Notes: generated from the sequence alone by a model not told the origin. DNA of 10,003 nucleotides from Coxiellaceae bacterium UBA1530 (GCA_002323325.1 DCQA01000020.1:1489-11491); one strand, 5' to 3'; counted from the first letter of the stretch, positions 1 to 8,095 are shown. Translations and numbers: made by a program.

Positions 1-53
1 GCACAGCATTCATAATGCTGGGGTCCCTGGTTCAAGTCCAGGCATAGCCACCA
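1..53 (+). tRNA. tRNA-Met (CAT), elongator type, 5' end outside the window
   Basis: This is the 3' part of a tRNA: the anticodon arm, variable loop, T arm and acceptor strand with encoded CCA. The anticodon stem is CAGCA/TGCTG around the loop TTCATAA, giving anticodon CAT. The T arm is CCTGG-TTCAAGT-CCAGG, followed by CATAGCC, discriminator A and CCA. From memory, the anticodon arm, the following GGGGTC and the ATAGCCACCA end resemble E. coli elongator tRNA-Met (which ends GTAGCCACCA) rather than initiator tRNA. A lysidine-modified tRNA-Ile with the same CAT anticodon is the main alternative and cannot be fully excluded without the D arm. The D arm, 5' acceptor strand and promoter lie before the window. 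The tRNA is tail-to-tail with the next gene, only 2 nt away. Confidence 0.93.
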
Positions 54-55
54 CT

Positions 56-1090
56 TCACACCGTTCCTTGTTTTGAAAAAAACGCTACCGCCTCATCAGA
101 ATCCACCTGCCAAGTAGGCTGTTGATCACGGTCAACCAATGCAGCGCGCACACCCTCTTTAAAATCTTGCCATGCTAAACACTGTTGAACCAAGATTAAA
201 TCGGTATCAATCACCTCATCAAACGACGATAAGCGTGCTCGCTCCAGTTGCAGTAACGCTAACTGCATACTGATAGGCGCGTTATAAGATAAAGCATGCT
301 GCGTCGATTCCAACCATGCGTGGCCCGACCCCTTAATAAATGATGAGATAGCTTCAACGGTATTACCCTCAAAACATGATTCAATGAGATCAGCCTGCTG
401 CATGAGCGATGATTTTCCAGCCGAATGAGTAAAACGACTCAATACCTGATCAACACCATGATAAGGATTACCTCCCCAATGAGACTGAGTTAATTCAGCC
501 AGTAACTGATCATAATCATCCATGGATACTTTATGTGAGGACAACCCCAAGGCGAGACAATCATCCGCATCCACTGTCAAACCCGTTACAGCCATCCAAC
601 GACCAAGATGATGCGACAATCGTGATAAGTGATAAGTCACACCGACATCCACAAAAAAACCAATTCTTGCTTCGGGCATGGCCAATTGAGTGGAATCAAA
701 CACGACAGGATGAGAGCCATGCAAAGAAATACCGACACCACCGCCCATCGTCAGTCCGGTCATTAGTGCCACATAGGGCTTGGGATAATGAAATAAATAT
801 CGGTTGAGCTCATACTCAAGTTCAAAATAAGGATGCGGTACAACTTGCAAGACATCCGCATCATAATACAGCGCCTTCACGTCACCGCCTGCACAAAACG
901 CGCGCGTTGAATCACTATGAATAACCACACCTTGAATGGCGTGATCCTGCTCCCAGCGCTCTAAGTGTATGCGTAACTGATGCAACATATCGAAGGTCAA
1001 GGCATTGAGCGCTGATGAACGAGACAGAGTAATAACACCGGTTTTAGACCCATAATTATTCAATACTTCCTGACATTGGATATCGCGCAT
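56..1090 (-). CDS. enoyl-CoA hydratase/isomerase family protein, 3-hydroxyisobutyryl-CoA hydrolase-like
   Basis: A cytoplasmic crotonase-fold enzyme of about 344 residues. This is longer than typical enoyl-CoA hydratases (about 260) and matches the 3-hydroxyisobutyryl-CoA hydrolase branch, which releases the free acid from the CoA thioester in valine breakdown. The oxyanion-hole segments are visible as RAFCAGGDVK (about residues 64-73) and TMGGGVG (about 115-121). The acidic pair expected for hydrolysis is Glu in AMPEARIG (about 141) and Asp in FFVDVG (about 149). The family usually has FFPDVGG, so the Pro and second Gly are replaced by Val here. ATG at 1090 overlaps the upstream TGA as TGATG and has AAGG seven bases ahead. 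GTG at 1093 is an alternative one codon earlier. It is the last gene of the peptide-transporter operon; the substrate is unproven, and a generic acyl-CoA hydratase is possible. Confidence 0.88.
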   Translation of the reverse strand: MRDIQCQEVLNNYGSKTGVITLSRSSALNALTFDMLHQLRIHLERWEQDHAIQGVVIHSDSTRAFCAGGDVKALYYDADVLQVVPHPYFELEYELNRYLFHYPKPYVALMTGLTMGGGVGISLHGSHPVVFDSTQLAMPEARIGFFVDVGVTYHLSRLSHHLGRWMAVTGLTVDADDCLALGLSSHKVSMDDYDQLLAELTQSHWGGNPYHGVDQVLSRFTHSAGKSSLMQQADLIESCFEGNTVEAISSFIKGSGHAWLESTQHALSYNAPISMQLALLQLERARLSSFDEVIDTDLILVQQCLAWQDFKEGVRAALVDRDQQPTWQVDSDEAVAFFSKQGTV

Positions 1091-2709
1091 CACTCCACCT
1101 TCGCTTGCGTTTCACTGGCCTGTGGACGTTGAGGGACTGCACGTAATAATTGTTGAGTATAATCCTGTTGCGGTCGCGTCAAAATACTTTCTACCGAACC
1201 TTGCTCAACAGAATGTCCTTGGTGCATCACCATCACTGAATGCGCCATGGCAGCCACCACCGATAAATGATGTGTAATTAATATATATGACACACCGCGG
1301 TCCACTTGTATTTCCATCAGAAGTTGTAAAATTTGTTGCTGAATAGACACATCCAACGAACTGGTTGGCTCATCTAATATTAAACACGCAGGATGCAAGG
1401 CTAATGCACGTGCAATACATAACCGTTGTCGCTCACCACCTGAAAATTCATGAGGGAAAGCCCACTTTGCATCAAATGGCAATCTCACTTGTTCTAATAA
1501 CTCATCAGCAAGCATGACTTGATCACGATGTTTCATAGAACGATCTTGTACCAAGGCGCCTTCCATCAGGCAATCTAAAATACGCATGCGTGGATTCAGT
1601 GCCGCATAAGGGTCTTGAAACACCATTTGCACAATTGAGGATAGCGAAACATCTGCACCCAATGAGTCACTCCAATCAATACACCCGCCTTGATGATTCA
1701 CTAAATTCACTAGCACTTTAGCAACCGTGGTTTTTCCAGAGCCTGACTCGCCGACTATTGCCAAGGTTTGTCCTTGATTCAGACTAAAGCTCACCGACTC
1801 CACAGCTTTGACGTGATCCACTGTACGCTGCAACAATCCTTTTTTAATCGGGAAATACACGCGTAATTGATCGACCTCTAATAATCTCGGTTTATCTTGC
1901 AGGGTTTGTTGTGGCACCAAATCCGGTACGGCTTGTAATAATTGTTTTGAGTAATCATGCTGTGGCGCATTAAAGAAGGTCTGCGCAGATGCAGCCTCTT
2001 GAACTTGCCCCTGCTTTAGCACCACAACCTCATCAGCTAATTGTGACACCACCGACAAATCATGACTGATAAATAATAAGGCCATATGATGATGCTGTTG
2101 TAACTCTTTTAATAAGGTAATCACTTGAGCCTGCACTGTCACATCTAAAGCTGTGGTCGGCTCATCAGCGATCAGCACAGAGGGTCGGCAAGCCAAAGCC
2201 ATCGCAATCATCGCACGCTGTCGCATACCTCCAGAAAGCTCATGGGGATAAGCCGATAAACAACGTTTCGGTTGTTTAAGACCCACCTCATCAAAGAGGG
2301 ATAATGCACGCTGAGTTGCTGCCTTCTTAGATAAGCGCTCGTGTAAAAAGAGAATCTCAAATAATTGTTCGGCAATCGTTTTAACGGGGTTTAATGCTGT
2401 ACTAGCATCCTGAAAAATCATACCAATTTGCGCACCACGGATATGTCGCATACGTCGTTGTGAATAATTCAAGACATCTTGACCATCAAGCAACACTTGA
2501 CTCTGTTGACTCACATACGCTGCCGAAGGCAGTAACTGCATGGTGGTTAATGCTGTCATGGATTTTCCACTACCCGACTCACCGACCAAACCTAAGCATT
2601 GCCCTGCATGCATATTAAAACTCACTTGATCAACTACACGCGAATAGGTATGACGTTGCTTGATATCAATGCTTAACGACTTCACTTGCAAACAGGGGCT
2701 GGTGGTCAT
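1090..2709 (-). CDS. peptide ABC transporter, double ATP-binding protein (YejF-like)
   Basis: A fused ATPase carrying two complete ABC cassettes in 539 residues. It would power the peptide importer from the cytoplasmic face of the inner membrane. Cassette 1 has Walker A GESGSGKS (about 43-50), Q-loop Gln (about 100), signature LSGGMRQR (about 158), Walker B VLIADEPTTALD (about 178) and H-loop ISHD. Cassette 2 has Walker A GESGSGKTT (about 321), signature FSGGERQR (about 422), Walker B CLILDEPTSSLD (about 442) and H-loop THH. Each cassette is followed by the oligopeptide-family C-terminal motif: PQHDYSKQLLQAVP and PQQDYTQQLLRAVP. Both sites look catalytically intact. ATG at 2709 forms an ATGA overlap with the preceding permease stop and has GAGGG eight bases upstream, so I prefer it to the upstream in-frame TTG at 2730. 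YejF and fused OppDF/DppDF-type proteins share this architecture; the substrate is inferred as peptide. Confidence 0.95.
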   Translation of the reverse strand: MTTSPCLQVKSLSIDIKQRHTYSRVVDQVSFNMHAGQCLGLVGESGSGKSMTALTTMQLLPSAAYVSQQSQVLLDGQDVLNYSQRRMRHIRGAQIGMIFQDASTALNPVKTIAEQLFEILFLHERLSKKAATQRALSLFDEVGLKQPKRCLSAYPHELSGGMRQRAMIAMALACRPSVLIADEPTTALDVTVQAQVITLLKELQQHHHMALLFISHDLSVVSQLADEVVVLKQGQVQEAASAQTFFNAPQHDYSKQLLQAVPDLVPQQTLQDKPRLLEVDQLRVYFPIKKGLLQRTVDHVKAVESVSFSLNQGQTLAIVGESGSGKTTVAKVLVNLVNHQGGCIDWSDSLGADVSLSSIVQMVFQDPYAALNPRMRILDCLMEGALVQDRSMKHRDQVMLADELLEQVRLPFDAKWAFPHEFSGGERQRLCIARALALHPACLILDEPTSSLDVSIQQQILQLLMEIQVDRGVSYILITHHLSVVAAMAHSVMVMHQGHSVEQGSVESILTRPQQDYTQQLLRAVPQRPQASETQAKVE

Positions 2710-4088
2710 TGGCTTACCCTCGGATCCCAAGCATCACGAACCGCATCAGCAAAACAATTCGCTGATAACACCAAACCAAACATCATAATGAGTGCTGATA
2801 TCAATGGCCACCACACCATGGGCTCACGCGCCATTTCCAAACGCGCACTATTAATCATATTCCCCCAACTAAACGTGGTTGGATCAACACCCACTCCCAC
2901 ATACGACAAAACCGCTTCTGCTAATACGAGCCCGCTGAAATCTAACACGATGGTAATCATCACCATGTGCATCACATTCGGTAGAATATGACGACACAAT
3001 AAACGGGCTGAACTCACACCCAATGTTTTGGAAACGGATACATAATCCATGTGTTTTAACTTCATGGTTTCAGCGCGTAATAAACGACACAATGTCGCCC
3101 AACTGGTCAATCCTAAAATTAAACATAAAGCCAGCAAGCGAATATCAGCACGCGCTTCCATTGTGGGAAACCAATCAGCATGTTGATGAATGGTGACTTG
3201 CAACACCAAAATAGTGGCCGAGATTAATAACACCCCTGGAATCGAACTTAAGGTGATATAACAATACTGAATAATGTCATCACACCACCCACCAAAATAA
3301 CCCGCGCATAAGCCTAATATGAGCGCCAGCGGTAACATAAATAACGTAGTTAAGGTACCGATAACAATACCGGTACGAATACTTTTAATGGATTCATACA
3401 AAACATCTTGTCCAACTTGAGTGGTTCCCATCAAATGATAACCATCCGCCAATTGCCACCCCACACAAGCCAGCACACTTAGCAATAGTAGGGTTATCCA
3501 AACCGCTCGCCAAGCATACACAGACTGACCAGACCAAACGGTTTTAATTGATTGCCACCGCGAGACACCTTGTCGAAAACCCTGAAAAAGATTGACTAAC
3601 AGATACAACCCTAGGACAACGCCAATACCGATTGCAGCCCCGCGCAATAAACGCATCATGACATCATGTGCAGGATACTCGGTATTAACAACAGCTTCCA
3701 AAGGGGCATACCCTCTTATCGATTTACCCTTCACATCTTGCCATGACGATAAAGTAAAGGCTTGCTGCGATAAGGGCGATGAATAACTTCGCTCTGATTC
3801 TCTCATGGTTTTCGGCAATAGATGATCCAATGCACTCACTGTACGTGTTTGCGTGACACCATGAGTGTCTGTAACAGTGGCTTGCCAGTGCAGTGAATCC
3901 AACAAACAGATACCCGCATAAAAGCACAACACGACAGCAGCCACCATACCAACACGATGAGAGGCCACCTTACGCCAAGGGGCTTGTAAATGAGGATGAC
4001 GCCACACATGGACCACATAGATCATGACCAGCAAGACTAACCACCAAAGCAATCCATCACTGTATAACCACACCCAATGTGTTGGCAT
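2706..4088 (-). CDS. peptide ABC transporter permease, OppC/DppC type with long N-terminal extension
   Basis: An inner-membrane permease of about 460 residues. The C-terminal half is a standard binding-protein-dependent transport domain. It has the entry motif GTTQVGQDVL (the family usually has GTDxLGRDVL), AGYFGGWCDD, SSIPGVLL, the ATPase-contacting EAA loop (MDYVSVSKTLGVS through RHILPN) and the end motif NCFADAVRDAWDPR. The N-terminal extension, about 200 residues, has two membrane helices (about 10-30 and 45-65), an extracytoplasmic stretch with RSYSSPL, and further hydrophobic segments before the permease core. E. coli YejE and DppC (about 300-340 aa) lack this. From memory, permeases of about 450 residues with a similar extension accompany this transporter subtype in other gammaproteobacteria. 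ATG at 4088 lies 1 nt after the upstream TAA with GGGG seven bases before it; GTG at 4109 is less likely. Confidence 0.93.
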   Translation of the reverse strand: MPTHWVWLYSDGLLWWLVLLVMIYVVHVWRHPHLQAPWRKVASHRVGMVAAVVLCFYAGICLLDSLHWQATVTDTHGVTQTRTVSALDHLLPKTMRESERSYSSPLSQQAFTLSSWQDVKGKSIRGYAPLEAVVNTEYPAHDVMMRLLRGAAIGIGVVLGLYLLVNLFQGFRQGVSRWQSIKTVWSGQSVYAWRAVWITLLLLSVLACVGWQLADGYHLMGTTQVGQDVLYESIKSIRTGIVIGTLTTLFMLPLALILGLCAGYFGGWCDDIIQYCYITLSSIPGVLLISATILVLQVTIHQHADWFPTMEARADIRLLALCLILGLTSWATLCRLLRAETMKLKHMDYVSVSKTLGVSSARLLCRHILPNVMHMVMITIVLDFSGLVLAEAVLSYVGVGVDPTTFSWGNMINSARLEMAREPMVWWPLISALIMMFGLVLSANCFADAVRDAWDPRVSQ

Positions 4089-4089
4089 A

Positions 4090-5070
4090 TTATTTCCCCA
4101 AACGCACACGAGGGTCGACCATCGCGTATGAAATATCGGTTAATATCAACCCCAAAATATAAAGCAGAGTCCCAATAAACACCATGGCACGCACCACGCT
4201 GAAATCTTGTTGCTGAATTGCATCAATGGTGTAACTACCCAACCCTGGAATACCAAAAAATGATTCCATGATTAAACTACCTAAAAAAAGCGAGGGTATG
4301 ATCACCACCACCCCGGTTAAAATAGGTAACATGCCATTTTTCAGCACATGACTGAATAACACACGAATTTCAGACAGACCTTTAGCACGCGCAGTTCGCA
4401 CATAGTCCTTTTGCATTTCCTCTAAGAAGATCGTGCGATACCACCGAACACCCATACCAATACCACTGATCACACCAATCAATACGGGCAATACTAAAAA
4501 ACGCCACGCTTGAAGACCGCCTTGATAACCTGAGATAGGAACGAGCTGTAACCACTTTCCTAAAATGAACTGACCAATGATGATGTAAAACAGTCCTGAA
4601 ATCGACATGAGTATCACACACCCAATCACACCCAGCGTATCTAAATACGTTCCACGAAATAAAACGATCAACAATGCTAGACTGATATTAACAATTAACC
4701 CGACTAATAACGTCGGCACAGCCAATGCCAAACTGGGCCACATACGCTGCCCAATATCATGACCAATATCTCGCCCTTGATTGGATGATCCAAATTGAAA
4801 CGATAATAATTGAATGGTCTTTTGGAAAAACAGCGTCTGCGTTATTTTAGCGACAGTCGGTGCTTGAGGATTATAAAACAATGGCAAGTTATAACCCTGC
4901 TCCGCCTTCCACCTTTCAACGGAGGCTTGTGAAACATGCTTATCGCCCAAATGCATTCTTGCCATATCATCAGGCGTGTTCACCATAAAAAACAAGGCAA
5001 AGGTAATGATATTCACACCAATGATAATAGGAATGGCATATAATACCCGCCGTATAATATAGACCCACAT
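4090..5070 (-). CDS. peptide ABC transporter permease, OppB/DppB type
   Basis: An inner-membrane permease of 326 residues that would pair with the neighbouring OppC-type subunit to form the peptide channel. It opens with the family-typical MWVYIIRRVLYAIPI, in which a short positive tail leads into membrane helix 1. An extracytoplasmic loop follows, containing NTPDDMAR and a long segment up to about residue 110. Five more helices follow, with an EAA loop DYVRTARAKGLSE (about 220-235) and HVLKNGMLPILTG. It ends with the usual LTDISYAMVDPRVRL. The start overlaps the stop of the binding-protein gene as TAATG, with AGGA about nine bases upstream, so translation is probably coupled. The NTPDDMAR loop is shared, as I recall, with a gammaproteobacterial peptide-transporter subgroup distinct from E. 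coli YejB. Substrate size cannot be read from the sequence. Confidence 0.95.
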   Translation of the reverse strand: MWVYIIRRVLYAIPIIIGVNIITFALFFMVNTPDDMARMHLGDKHVSQASVERWKAEQGYNLPLFYNPQAPTVAKITQTLFFQKTIQLLSFQFGSSNQGRDIGHDIGQRMWPSLALAVPTLLVGLIVNISLALLIVLFRGTYLDTLGVIGCVILMSISGLFYIIIGQFILGKWLQLVPISGYQGGLQAWRFLVLPVLIGVISGIGMGVRWYRTIFLEEMQKDYVRTARAKGLSEIRVLFSHVLKNGMLPILTGVVVIIPSLFLGSLIMESFFGIPGLGSYTIDAIQQQDFSVVRAMVFIGTLLYILGLILTDISYAMVDPRVRLGK

Positions 5071-7238
5071 TATGTTTTATCCTGTTTACGTTGAATCGCT
5101 GGACGTCTTTCTCGGCGCCAATAACCTACTCCCAAGGGTAATACCAATATCACACCAACCCCTAACACCAACATCACAGGCCACACCCATGGTTGATTCC
5201 ATTCGTCTTGCGCAGCTTGTCGTTGTTGAGGATCTAGACGCTGATACTTCAGCGTGTTGTTTGCCATCGCATTTGGCTTGGTGATCTGATTCCAAGTATG
5301 ACTTAAGGTGAAATCAATTGGATGCACACCCCAGACCCAGGGTGTATCGCGCTGAAGAATGGTGACCATCTTTTTAATCATAGCTTCGCGCTGCTCGCCA
5401 TCGGGTAAATAAATCATTTGTTCAAATAAACGATTAAATTCAGGATTATTATAATTTGCTGTGTTCTCACCACCGAATTTCACCTTGCCATTGGGGCCAT
5501 ACAATAAAAATAAAAAGTTTTCGGGATCGGGGTAGTCCGCTAACCAACCCCAAGAAAATAATTGCACCTGACCCGTTTTGACTTTGTCACGAAAGCGATT
5601 GTATTGCGTGCTGCGGATATCGAGTTGTATGCCTATTTTGGCAAGCTGCTTTCGTGTCCATTGAAAACGAGCTTTATCATCAGCGCCCCCACCAGAAGAC
5701 ACATCATAATGAATCACCAACGGTTGATGAGTAGCTGGATCTACCCCGCCTGGATACCCCGCTTTTTTCATGAGAGCCTGTGCTTCTGACAATGAACGAC
5801 GCACTGCATGCTGACCATCCCAGCGGTAAACCGTTGAATTCATACCCTGCTTACCACTTTGAAAACCAGCGATACCCGGCGGGATAGGACTGTTTGCAGC
5901 AATCCCTCGACCATTCATAAAAATGGCAATGTATTCTTCATAGTCGATGGTCATCGCAATGGCTTGTCGTAAATACCGTGCGCGATCACTATCACCACCC
6001 ACTACAGGATCTAGCATATTGAAACCTAGGTAATACACCGATGGGCTAACCGTAGTTTGCAAGCGAATGTGTTGTTGCTTCATGGCAGGAGTTAACACAG
6101 GCACCCCATCCGCATCTAATTGCACGGCCTGATCAAAGCTGTCTGCACTGATGCCCGAATAATCGTAATAGCCTTGTAAAAACTTATTCCATCGCGGAAT
6201 ACTCTCTTTCTCTAAGTGAAACTCAACACGATCGATAAACGGCATGGTTTTCCCAGCATTGGCTAAATAACCTGCTGCTTGATCATCCGGCTCACCATCC
6301 GTGGGATAAACTTCCCCTCTAAAAAGCGGATTGCGTGTTAACACCATGCGTTGATTCGGGTTATTTTCGATTAACTGATAGGGTCCCGTACCCACCGGAT
6401 ACCAATCTAAATTGATATTATGCGGTTGCAACACAGGCTGCTGATAAAAGGCATCGACCTCCCACGCAATGGGAGCAAAAAATGGCATGGCTAACCAATA
6501 CATAAATTGTGGATACACGCCTTTTAATACGATTTGAAAGTGGGTAGGGCTAAGTACTTTGACACCAGGAAAATCCATCTGTCGTAAATCCAGCCAGGTG
6601 TCGGGTGACTGATCACGAGCTGTAGCGAGTCGTTGTGATAAGTCAGACAAGCCGAGAATATGTTCACTCATCACTCCGTAGATCGGTGAGTGAACCCAAG
6701 GGGCGGCGATGCGTTTAATTTCATACACATAATCTTCTGCGGTTAACTCTCGAGTATCTTGATGAGCAAATGCTGTAAGATCGTAATAGGTTTGATTATC
6801 AGGGAGATCATGATAACGAAATGCACCGGATGTATCTTTAGCAAACGCTGGGCTTTCTTGAAAACGAATACCCGGCTGAATCTGAATATCATAGACACTG
6901 TATGCCACAGCATCGGGAGGTGTCGTTGATGGTAACGGCTGCCACTGCGCATCATAAAAGCTCACTACAGGCATCTTACTGGCTGTCAGCGGCTCCAACA
7001 CATAAGATCGTTTAAGGTAATGATATTGCAACAGCGGTTCATAAATTTGCGCGATGAATTGTAATTCGTTGGATGAATAGGCTTTCGCTGGATCGAGGGT
7101 TTTGGGTGGGCCTGCAAAAGAACTGTAGCGCGTATTAGCGGATGTTGATGTGGGGTGAGGATGATTCCATTGCGCCATCACACTGCTACACAAACAGCAC
7201 GCGATAATACCGCACTTAACCTTCCATGATTGCTTCAT
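5070..7238 (-). CDS. family 5 extracellular solute-binding protein (peptide-binding), C-terminally membrane-anchored
   Basis: The substrate-binding protein of the importer, 722 residues, considerably longer than OppA/DppA (about 540). The N-terminus is a signal peptide: positive MKQSWKVK, a Cys-rich hydrophobic core, and a likely cleavage after SSVMA. Family 5 landmarks include KTLDPAKAYSSNE (about 46-58), QIYEPLLQYHYLKRSYVLEP, the VGTGPYQL motif and SWGWLADYPDPENF near the C-terminal lobe. The protein ends with a hydrophobic helix (PWVWPVMLVLGVGVILVLP, about residues 683-701) and an Arg/Lys-rich tail. This should tether the periplasmic domain to the inner membrane, unlike free OppA or YejA. 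It is the first gene of the operon. ATG at 7238 has GGTGA about seven bases upstream, and a TATACT promoter element lies just ahead. The ligand is inferred to be peptide from the family only. Confidence 0.94.
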   Translation of the reverse strand: MKQSWKVKCGIIACCLCSSVMAQWNHPHPTSTSANTRYSSFAGPPKTLDPAKAYSSNELQFIAQIYEPLLQYHYLKRSYVLEPLTASKMPVVSFYDAQWQPLPSTTPPDAVAYSVYDIQIQPGIRFQESPAFAKDTSGAFRYHDLPDNQTYYDLTAFAHQDTRELTAEDYVYEIKRIAAPWVHSPIYGVMSEHILGLSDLSQRLATARDQSPDTWLDLRQMDFPGVKVLSPTHFQIVLKGVYPQFMYWLAMPFFAPIAWEVDAFYQQPVLQPHNINLDWYPVGTGPYQLIENNPNQRMVLTRNPLFRGEVYPTDGEPDDQAAGYLANAGKTMPFIDRVEFHLEKESIPRWNKFLQGYYDYSGISADSFDQAVQLDADGVPVLTPAMKQQHIRLQTTVSPSVYYLGFNMLDPVVGGDSDRARYLRQAIAMTIDYEEYIAIFMNGRGIAANSPIPPGIAGFQSGKQGMNSTVYRWDGQHAVRRSLSEAQALMKKAGYPGGVDPATHQPLVIHYDVSSGGGADDKARFQWTRKQLAKIGIQLDIRSTQYNRFRDKVKTGQVQLFSWGWLADYPDPENFLFLLYGPNGKVKFGGENTANYNNPEFNRLFEQMIYLPDGEQREAMIKKMVTILQRDTPWVWGVHPIDFTLSHTWNQITKPNAMANNTLKYQRLDPQQRQAAQDEWNQPWVWPVMLVLGVGVILVLPLGVGYWRRERRPAIQRKQDKT

Positions 7239-7268
7239 GCTTCATTCACCGACTGATTCCCTAGAGGC

Positions 7269-7274
7269 AGTATA
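7269..7274 (-). promoter_or_regulatory. candidate -10 element for the peptide-transporter operon
   Basis: Reading the minus strand, TATACT lies 30 bases before the ATG at 7238. This would place a transcription start near 7262 and leave a short leader of about 24 nt. There is no good -35 box at 16-18 nt spacing (the hexamer there is CAGCAC), so the promoter would be weak or activator-dependent. The operon could also be read through from the HAD gene upstream. Confidence 0.4.
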
Positions 7275-7334
7275 CCTAAAATCATCGGAATGTGCTGCTA
7301 AGTGTCATCGAATAATAACCATAACCCTGCAAAG

Positions 7335-7357
7335 GATCGTTTTAGCATTTAACGATC
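7335..7357 (-). other. 7-bp inverted repeat over the HAD gene stop codon
   Basis: GATCGTT (7335-7341) and AACGATC (7351-7357) are perfect complements around a 9-nt AT-rich loop. The right arm and loop contain the TAA stop of the HAD gene (7351-7349). On the minus strand the hairpin is followed by CTTTGC, which is not a real U-tract, so it is at best a weak terminator. An operator for the transporter promoter about 60 bp downstream, or a transcript-end stabiliser, would also fit. Confidence 0.35.
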
Positions 7358-8020
7358 GGGTATTAATTCGGAAAAACACTCAATCACTGAGTCAACACCT
7401 AATGCCGTCAATTCAGCACGATGATGATCCCTGAGATGAGAAGGTGTTCCAGCAATATAGCCATAAACCGGTAACCCTGCAGCAATGGCTGACTGGACAC
7501 CTACTGCACTATCTTCAATTACACAGACATCTGTGGAATTAAGCTGTAAGTCTCGTAAGCACTTTTGGTAAACATCAGGCGCAGGTTTATGATGCTCAAC
7601 CGACTCAAAAGTAAACAAGTTTTCTAATGGAAAATAGGGCATCAGTCCTTTTGCTGATAAGAAATGCGTAATGTTACTCTGCCGATTGGATGAACAAATA
7701 CTCACGCTATCACAATGATTAATTAGCGAAACAAGATGGCGATCGACAGTACCGAATTGAGCTAGATCTTCAAGACACTGCTCGGTGTAAGCTCTGAAAA
7801 AATTCACTGGAATAGTGTCATATTGTTTTGGATCATAGGAGCGATTTAACAACTCAGCAATACTGCTAATGGTCATACCAAGAAAGCGCTCAAAACATTC
7901 ATCGATAGTGAACTCATAACCATAAGCTCTTAAACCTTTACAAAATAGCTGATAAGTGATCCATTGCGCGTTTTGTGCAATCACGCCATCAAAATCAAAA
8001 ATAAGGTGTTTCATAGTCAT
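7349..8020 (-). CDS. HAD superfamily hydrolase, subfamily IA phosphatase/phosphoglucomutase-like
   Basis: A cytoplasmic haloacid dehalogenase-fold enzyme of 223 residues, expected to hydrolyse or transfer a phosphate on a small metabolite. All four HAD motifs are present. Motif I is FDFDGV with the nucleophile Asp9 and acid/base Asp11; motif II is Ser110/111 in ICSSN; motif III is Lys145 in HHKPAPD; motif IV is Glu169-Asp170 in VIEDSAVG. The alpha-helical cap inserted between motifs I and II (about residues 15-85) defines subfamily I. KPAPD and EDSAVG are typical of the beta-phosphoglucomutase/YqaB/YieH group, but the substrate cannot be assigned. Starts at 8020 and 8014 (MTMK) are both possible and neither has a clear ribosome binding site. 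It is co-directional with the transporter operon, 110 bp upstream of it, so co-transcription is possible. Confidence 0.9.
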   Translation of the reverse strand: MTMKHLIFDFDGVIAQNAQWITYQLFCKGLRAYGYEFTIDECFERFLGMTISSIAELLNRSYDPKQYDTIPVNFFRAYTEQCLEDLAQFGTVDRHLVSLINHCDSVSICSSNRQSNITHFLSAKGLMPYFPLENLFTFESVEHHKPAPDVYQKCLRDLQLNSTDVCVIEDSAVGVQSAIAAGLPVYGYIAGTPSHLRDHHRAELTALGVDSVIECFSELIPDR

Positions 8021-8068
8021 GACTCATCAAGTTCAAGATTGTTGTGACAAACATTATTGAGCACACAC

Positions 8069-8095
8069 TATGATGAAAATTACAAACTTTCAACT
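8069..8095. repeat. imperfect 27-nt direct repeat, copy 1
   Basis: This segment matches 9260-9286 at 24 of 27 positions in the same orientation; the shared core is TGAAAATTACA-nn-CTTTCAACT. It lies 49 bp upstream of the HAD gene start. On the minus strand it contains TTGAAA (8093-8088) and, 17 nt on, TAGTGT (8070-8065), a possible weak sigma-70 promoter for the HAD gene. The plus-strand reading starts a 16-codon ORF beginning MKITNFQL without a ribosome binding site. Confidence 0.6.

Noticed and set aside
1..53. tRNA 3' end as an attachment site of an integrated island in this window
   Set aside because: No second copy of the tRNA end and no integrase gene is present between 54 and 10003.
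535..807. Plus-strand 90-codon open frame
   Set aside because: It lies entirely antisense inside the hydrolase-like gene, with low-complexity His/Arg/Pro composition and no ribosome binding site: a shadow frame.
2686..2991. Plus-strand 101-codon open frame
   Set aside because: Antisense to the ATPase and permease genes, which have full family motifs; no independent support.
3724..4018. Additional minus-strand frames inside the OppC-type permease gene
   Set aside because: They are out of frame within a convincingly conserved permease and carry no recognisable domain.
56..7238. Assigning the transporter as the E. coli-type YejABEF microcin C importer
   Set aside because: The fused ATPase is YejF-like, but the permeases and the 722-residue anchored binding protein differ clearly from YejB, YejE and YejA in length and loop motifs, so gene symbols are not justified.
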